A stretch of 64,000 nucleotides of DNA from Streptosporangium brasiliense (GTDB taxonomy: Bacteria; Actinomycetota; Actinomycetes; Streptosporangiales; Streptosporangiaceae): NCBI RefSeq assembly GCF_030811595.1, contig NZ_JAUSRB010000002.1, positions 6,262,001 to 6,326,000 of the forward strand, in the 5' to 3' direction. The notes beneath the pieces are model-generated. The model was not told the origin of the DNA and searched no databases. It saw nothing but the letters and a program-made list of their open reading frames with translations. The position numbers and the translations under genes were made by a program. Positions 60,243-64,000 of the stretch are shown piece by piece; within the stretch, counting starts at the first letter, position 1, and each line of letters begins with the position of its first letter.

Positions 60243-60803
60243 CTACTGAACCGACCACACCAGGACGAATGAGAAATTCAGTTCCGTCCTGCGGTTCAGC
60301 GGGATATCGATCTTGACTCTGCGAGCGACCTCGTTACGGCTGATGCCTAATCCATGAGCGATGAGCCGTTCGGGACGGACCGGCACGGGGGCGTCGAAGG
60401 TGACCGTGATCTGAAGGGGCCACGGATTCTCGGGAACGGGAGGTGCGTGGAGTTCCCAGCACCCGTCCCAATCGAGCGCGAACCGGTTGCGCCGGGCGAT
60501 CAACGGGTCGAGAAGGGTGTCCACGACGAGGGAAGGCGAGTCGGTCGAGTAACCGGCCAGAAGGTCAGCGGGCAGTGAGCGGACCGGGACGCGGTCGTGG
60601 ACGGTGAGCTTGCCGGTCCGGCCACAGGAAACGCAGTTGACCAGGAGCCAGACGTCGAGAAGCTTGCCGTTGGCGTTGACGCGGAACCTGCCGTTGCCGA
60701 TGGTGGCGCGGCCGGAAGGGCAGGCCACGCACCGGAAGGCGAGCAGAGGCAGGCGGGTGCGCCGCACCACCCAGGGCAGCACGATATGAGGATGTGAAGA
60801 CAT
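60243..60803 (-). CDS. DUF1062-family protein
   Basis: 186 residues. Two CxxC-like pairs (FRCVACPSGRA and VNCVSCGRTGK) suggest a zinc ribbon. GRFRVNANGKLLDVWLLVNC is the family signature, and an HTH-like SRNEVARRVKIDIPL lies near the end. Function is unknown. It is intact, unlike its neighbours. Confidence 0.82.
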   Translation of the reverse strand: MSSHPHIVLPWVVRRTRLPLLAFRCVACPSGRATIGNGRFRVNANGKLLDVWLLVNCVSCGRTGKLTVHDRVPVRSLPADLLAGYSTDSPSLVVDTLLDPLIARRNRFALDWDGCWELHAPPVPENPWPLQITVTFDAPVPVRPERLIAHGLGISRNEVARRVKIDIPLNRRTELNFSFVLVWSVQ

Positions 60804-61142
60804 GATCTCTCTGAAGACCTGACGAAGAGCATGGGAAACAGAGCCGACGGCGTCGCCGGCGACCGATGCGCAGGGAAGTGTCAGGTCTAAAGAGCAGGCG
60901 GCGTCATGCGCGCGAAGTCCTCACGTAGGGGTGAGGACCCAAGATAGGTGACCACTATCCGCAAGATCCACCCGTTTTCGCGACCGCCGTCAGCGGGAGG
61001 TTCGGAAAGCCCGGGGCCGGGGGAGGGGCAGGGCGGCTGAGGTGGTGCGCAGGCCGTCGGTGAGCAGGAGGAGACAGCGCTTGCGCTCGGCTCCGGCGAT
61101 CCGGTCACGGAGGTTGCCGTGAATCTCGACCAGCCGGGCCCG
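60804..61142. other. 339-bp gap, nothing firmly recognised
   Basis: Short open frames only, without family motifs. A minus-strand stretch near 61040-61130 reading GNLRDRIAGAERKRC looks codon-like, but I cannot assign it. Confidence 0.35.
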
Positions 61143-61500
61143 TCAGTCCCGGGACGGCATCACATACAGCGTGTGCGTGCCGTCCAGCCACTCCCGGTCG
61201 ATCTCACGGCCGGTGATGCGGCCGATCAGGGTCAGCGCGGAGCTGATGCTCTCCTCGATCGAGGTCCCCTCTCGACCGCTGCCGAGTTCGAAACGCAGTC
61301 CTTCCAGGTAGGGGTCCAGCGCATGGGGGTCGGCTCTGTCGCGGAGCGCGGGGTAGGTGACAGTGAGACTCGTGATCATCTGACCGTCGATCGCGTGATC
61401 AAGGGTTCCGTCCCCGTTGATGTTCCAGCTGACGCTCAGCGCCCGGCCCGAGTCACGAGACAGGGCGGACAGTCCGTCCATCGTCGCGCAGCCGGAACCG
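61143..61500 (-). pseudogene. DUF6461-like protein, N-terminally truncated
   Basis: The frame ends at 61143. Residues from about CATMDGLSALSRDSGRALSV through SVSWNINGDGTLDHAIDGQM to LIGRITGREIDREWLDG resemble the C-terminal half of DUF6461 proteins. Upstream of about 61500 the same frame becomes Arg/Gly-rich and unrelated, so the N-terminal half is missing. Confidence 0.55.
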
Positions 61501-61633
61501 CTGATATCGCCAGGGCGCTCGCGCGGCCGGCTGTCGACCCTGACTCCACGGTGCTGGCGGCGGCCGCGCGTCACGCCGCCGGTCGGTGGGCGGCCCGCGA
61601 TATGAGAGCGGGCCGCCCACCGACCAGCGGGCG

Positions 61634-62490
61634 TCACAGGAAACCGTCGAGCATGGCGGCGAACTCCTCCGGGGTGACGACCCGCACGCCCAGCTCCTCG
61701 GCCTTGGCCTTCTTCGAGCCGGCCTTCCCGCCCGCGACCAACAGCGAGGTCTTCGCCGAGACGCTTCCGGATGCCTTGCCGCCGGCACGCTCGATCAGTT
61801 CGTTGACCTCGTTGCGCGACAGCTCCTGCAGCGGGCCGGTCATCGTCCCGGTGGCCACCACCGACATGCCCGCCAGCGACAGCGCGGCGACCGGTGCGTC
61901 GCCGGTGCTGTCGTCATCGACGGCCAGGGTCGCTGCAGGGGCGCCGGGCTCAGTCATGTTGACGCCCTCCGCGATCAGCTTGTCGATCAGCGGCCGCAGC
62001 TCGGCCAGCTCCTCGAGCATGAGCTTGGCCTTATCGGCCCCCATCCCGTCGACGGCCTGGACGGCCTCGGCGTCGGCGGCCAAGACGGCCTCCATCGTGC
62101 CGAAGTGGCGGGCGATGCGCCGCGACATCGACCGGCCGGTCCCACGCACGCCGAGTGCGCAGAACACCCGGCTCAGGGGCTGTTTCTTGGCCTGCTCGAT
62201 GGCGGCCAGCAGGTTGTCGGTGGAGGTCTCACCCATCCGCTCCAGGCCCAGAACCTGTTCGCGGGTCAGGGAGAACAGGTCGGCGAAATCGGCGATGAAT
62301 CCCGCATCCAGCAGCTGCTGGATGCGGGAGGTGGCCAGCCCCGCGATGTCGAGCTGGTCGCGGCTGGCGGCGTAGCTGATGGAGGCGATCGCCCGGCAGG
62401 CGCGGCCGCGCACGCACCGCCACCGCTCCTGGGAGGCGTCGATCGCGTCGCCACAGTTCGGCGTCCCGCTCCCGAGCGTGTCCCCAGCCC
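61634..62490 (-). pseudogene. ligA: NAD-dependent DNA ligase, 3' fragment
   Basis: The retained part begins at the zinc finger (TPNCGDAIDASQERWRCVRG). It continues through SRDQLDIAGLATSRIQQLLD, the HhH repeats (FCALGVRGTGRSMSRRIARH, VQAVDGMGADKA) and a complete BRCT domain (LAGMSVVATGTMTGPLQELS) to the stop at 61634. The adenylation and OB domains with the catalytic lysine are absent. The open frame extends back to 62752 through unrelated sequence, so a BRCT/HhH protein could still be made, but not a ligase. Confidence 0.82.
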
Positions 62491-62752
62491 CAAGGTAGAT
62501 CGGCCGCTGCAGCTCATGGGCCTTGGGGCTCTGCTCTGCCCCACCCATTCCGAGGTCGGGTTTCGGCATTGTTCGGCGGCGCGTTGACCGGGACCGAATT
62601 GGTGCGCCACACCGTCTCATCGTGCTGACCTGCGGTTGTGCCGTCCGGGTGACCGGGCAGAACCTGTGTTCTGTCCGGTCACCGGCCCAGATGGCGGCTA
62701 ATCGCACGTTGTGAGCAGGCGCCAGCCTCAGAGCCTGACTTGGCGAGGGCAC

Positions 62753-63140
62753 TGGATGCCTATCCCCAGACCGGCCGGGACTGGTGTCTGCTCGTCGAGC
62801 GATCCGCCGCCGTTGTGATCGATGGATGCCGGGCTGATGAGCCTGACTTTTGGGAGGGTCTCCCAGATCTGCCCCCCGACCGGCCCTCCTGGCGTTCTCC
62901 CGCCACGACCCCGGCTTTTCGACGAGCGTGGTGTTCGTGGTTCGAGCCCGTCTGCGGGATCGACCTCCTCAACGCGGCCGAGCCGGTGAGCTCTTGCGGC
63001 AGAAGGAGGCCCCGTGGATCGCTGGGGTCGCGAACGGCTGATCGGATGTCGGACCGGCGAGTCCTTCGATTAGCGGGCCGCGCGTCTCCGCTGCGGTTTG
63101 GAGCTGCACCGATGGTCGGCTGCCTGTCCTTGGAAGAACA
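62753..63140 (+). other. non-coding region upstream of the IS110 transposase
   Basis: No protein is recognised. GAGCCTGACTT occurs at 62731-62741 and again at 62839-62849. IS110-family elements encode a structured bridge RNA in the non-coding end flanking the transposase gene. This stretch is the place to expect the left end and that RNA, but I cannot fix the boundary. Confidence 0.4.
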
Positions 63141-64000
63141 TTGACGAAGCTGTTTTGCGGGATCGACTGGGCCGAACACCACCACGACATCGCCATCGTC
63201 GACGACACCGGTGCCCGGGTCGCCAAGGCCCGCATCAGCAACGACGCCGCGGGCCTGCGTGCGCTGCTGGAGCTGCTGGCCGGCGTCGGCGACCACCCGG
63301 ACGACCCGATCCCGGTCGCGATCGAAAAACCGCACGGCCTACTGGTGGCCTGTCTGCGCGCGACCGGACGGCAGGTGTTCGCCATCAACCCCTACGCGGT
63401 CTCACGCTATCGAGACCGGCATGGCGTCGCGCGCAAGAAGTCCGACGAGCAGGACGCGTTGATCCTGGCCAATATCCTGCGCACCGACATGACCGCGCAC
63501 CGGCCGCTGCCCGCCGACTCCGACCTGGCCCGGGCGATCACCGTGCTGGCCCGCGCCCAGCAGGACGCGGTCTGGGACCGCATCCAGCTCGGCCAGCGGA
63601 TCCGATCGCTGCTGCACGACTACTTCGCCGCCGCCTTGCAGGCCTTTGCGCACCTGCGCAACGGCGGCGTCACCAAGGCCGAGGCCCGGGTCGTCCTCGC
63701 GCCGGCGCCCACTCCCGCCCGCGCCGCCGTCCTCACCCGTGGACAACTGCGGGCCGCGCTCAAACGGGCCGGGAGGGCTCGCTACCTCGACCGAGACGTC
63801 GAACGACTTCACGCGATCTTCCGCGCCGAACACATGCGGTTGCCCGACTTGATCGAGCAGGCCATGGGTCACCAGCTCACCGCCCTGCTCGGCCAGCTCG
63901 AAGCGGCCTGCACGGCTGAGCAGAACCTGGCCACCCGCGTGCAGGAGGCCTTCGCCCAGCACCCCGACGCCGAGATCATCACCAGCTTCCCCGGTGTCGG
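63141..64000 (+). CDS. IS110-family transposase (3' end outside window)
   Basis: Starts at TTG 63141. The DEDD RuvC-like domain is clear: Asp in LFCGIDWAEHHHDIAIVDD, Glu in PVAIEKPHG and Asp residues in RKKSDEQDALILANILR. It continues into the region before the transposase-20 domain (ITSFPGVG at the window end), so the catalytic Ser domain lies outside. No stop interrupts the 286 visible codons, so the element may be intact. Confidence 0.9.
   Translation, partial: MTKLFCGIDWAEHHHDIAIVDDTGARVAKARISNDAAGLRALLELLAGVGDHPDDPIPVAIEKPHGLLVACLRATGRQVFAINPYAVSRYRDRHGVARKKSDEQDALILANILRTDMTAHRPLPADSDLARAITVLARAQQDAVWDRIQLGQRIRSLLHDYFAAALQAFAHLRNGGVTKAEARVVLAPAPTPARAAVLTRGQLRAALKRAGRARYLDRDVERLHAIFRAEHMRLPDLIEQAMGHQLTALLGQLEAACTAEQNLATRVQEAFAQHPDAEIITSFPGV

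Overview
The window is high-GC, densely coded DNA with frequent GTG/TTG starts and many TetR, GlxA, HxlR and PucR regulators. This points to a filamentous actinomycete. A Streptosporangiales-type host (Streptosporangium, Nonomuraea, Actinomadura relatives) is my guess from gene content, not something the sequence proves. No rRNA, tRNA or CRISPR array was seen.

Region 1 (1-9 kb): the 5' part of an HTH/NB-ARC regulator runs off the left edge. It is followed by an NmrA-type reductase, an LtrA membrane protein, an ECF41-type sigma factor divergent from its probable target operon (reductase plus cupin), and a GlxA regulator/isochorismatase pair.

Region 2 (8.4-19.6 kb): a purine-to-glycerate module. 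A PucR regulator is divergent from a molybdenum hydroxylase subunit, an AzgA-type purine permease and an XdhC-type maturation factor broken by one extra C. A second transcription unit follows: an allophanate-hydrolase-C-like protein, a hydroxypyruvate-isomerase-family protein, tartronate semialdehyde reductase and glyoxylate carboligase. The two units begin with nearly the same promoter-sized element, about 130 bp before each start codon.

Region 3 (19.6-36.5 kb): small accessory sets. They include HxlR with a carboxymuconolactone decarboxylase (CMD) family and a PhzF-like gene; a Tat-signal PLP enzyme, an MFS exporter and a cysteine-synthase homologue; a truncated GlxA regulator with a second isochorismatase; an SDR/TetR pair sharing an operator; the 3' stubs of a collapsed divergent WYL/NmrA pair; and a steroid-flavoured group (TetR, a DapB-like dehydrogenase behind a KstR2-like site, a CMD/AhpD protein, a Tat-exported cholesterol oxidase).

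Region 4 (38.6-53 kb): an anaerobic/nitrosative-stress island. It holds a membrane-fused copper nitrite reductase with polytopic partners, a flavin-fold (PPOX) protein, a radical SAM/SPASM protein, a DevS-like GAF-GAF histidine kinase, MoeA, a NarK remnant, two hemerythrin-domain proteins and a DsbA-VKOR thiol-oxidation pair. At least five DosR/DevR-like boxes lie in front of these genes. The cognate response regulator is not in the window.

Region 5 (53-64 kb): accessory and decaying DNA. There is a dead serine recombinase, then an archaeal-type aspartyl-tRNA synthetase behind a complete T-box riboswitch with an Asp (GAC) specifier, an ArsB/SLC13-type permease and a USP-like protein. Remnants follow of IS630, Tn3 TnpA, a tyrosine integrase, a DUF6461 protein and a DNA ligase. 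The window ends inside an IS110-family transposase. The T-box/AspRS pair and the DosR-like island are the most interesting items.
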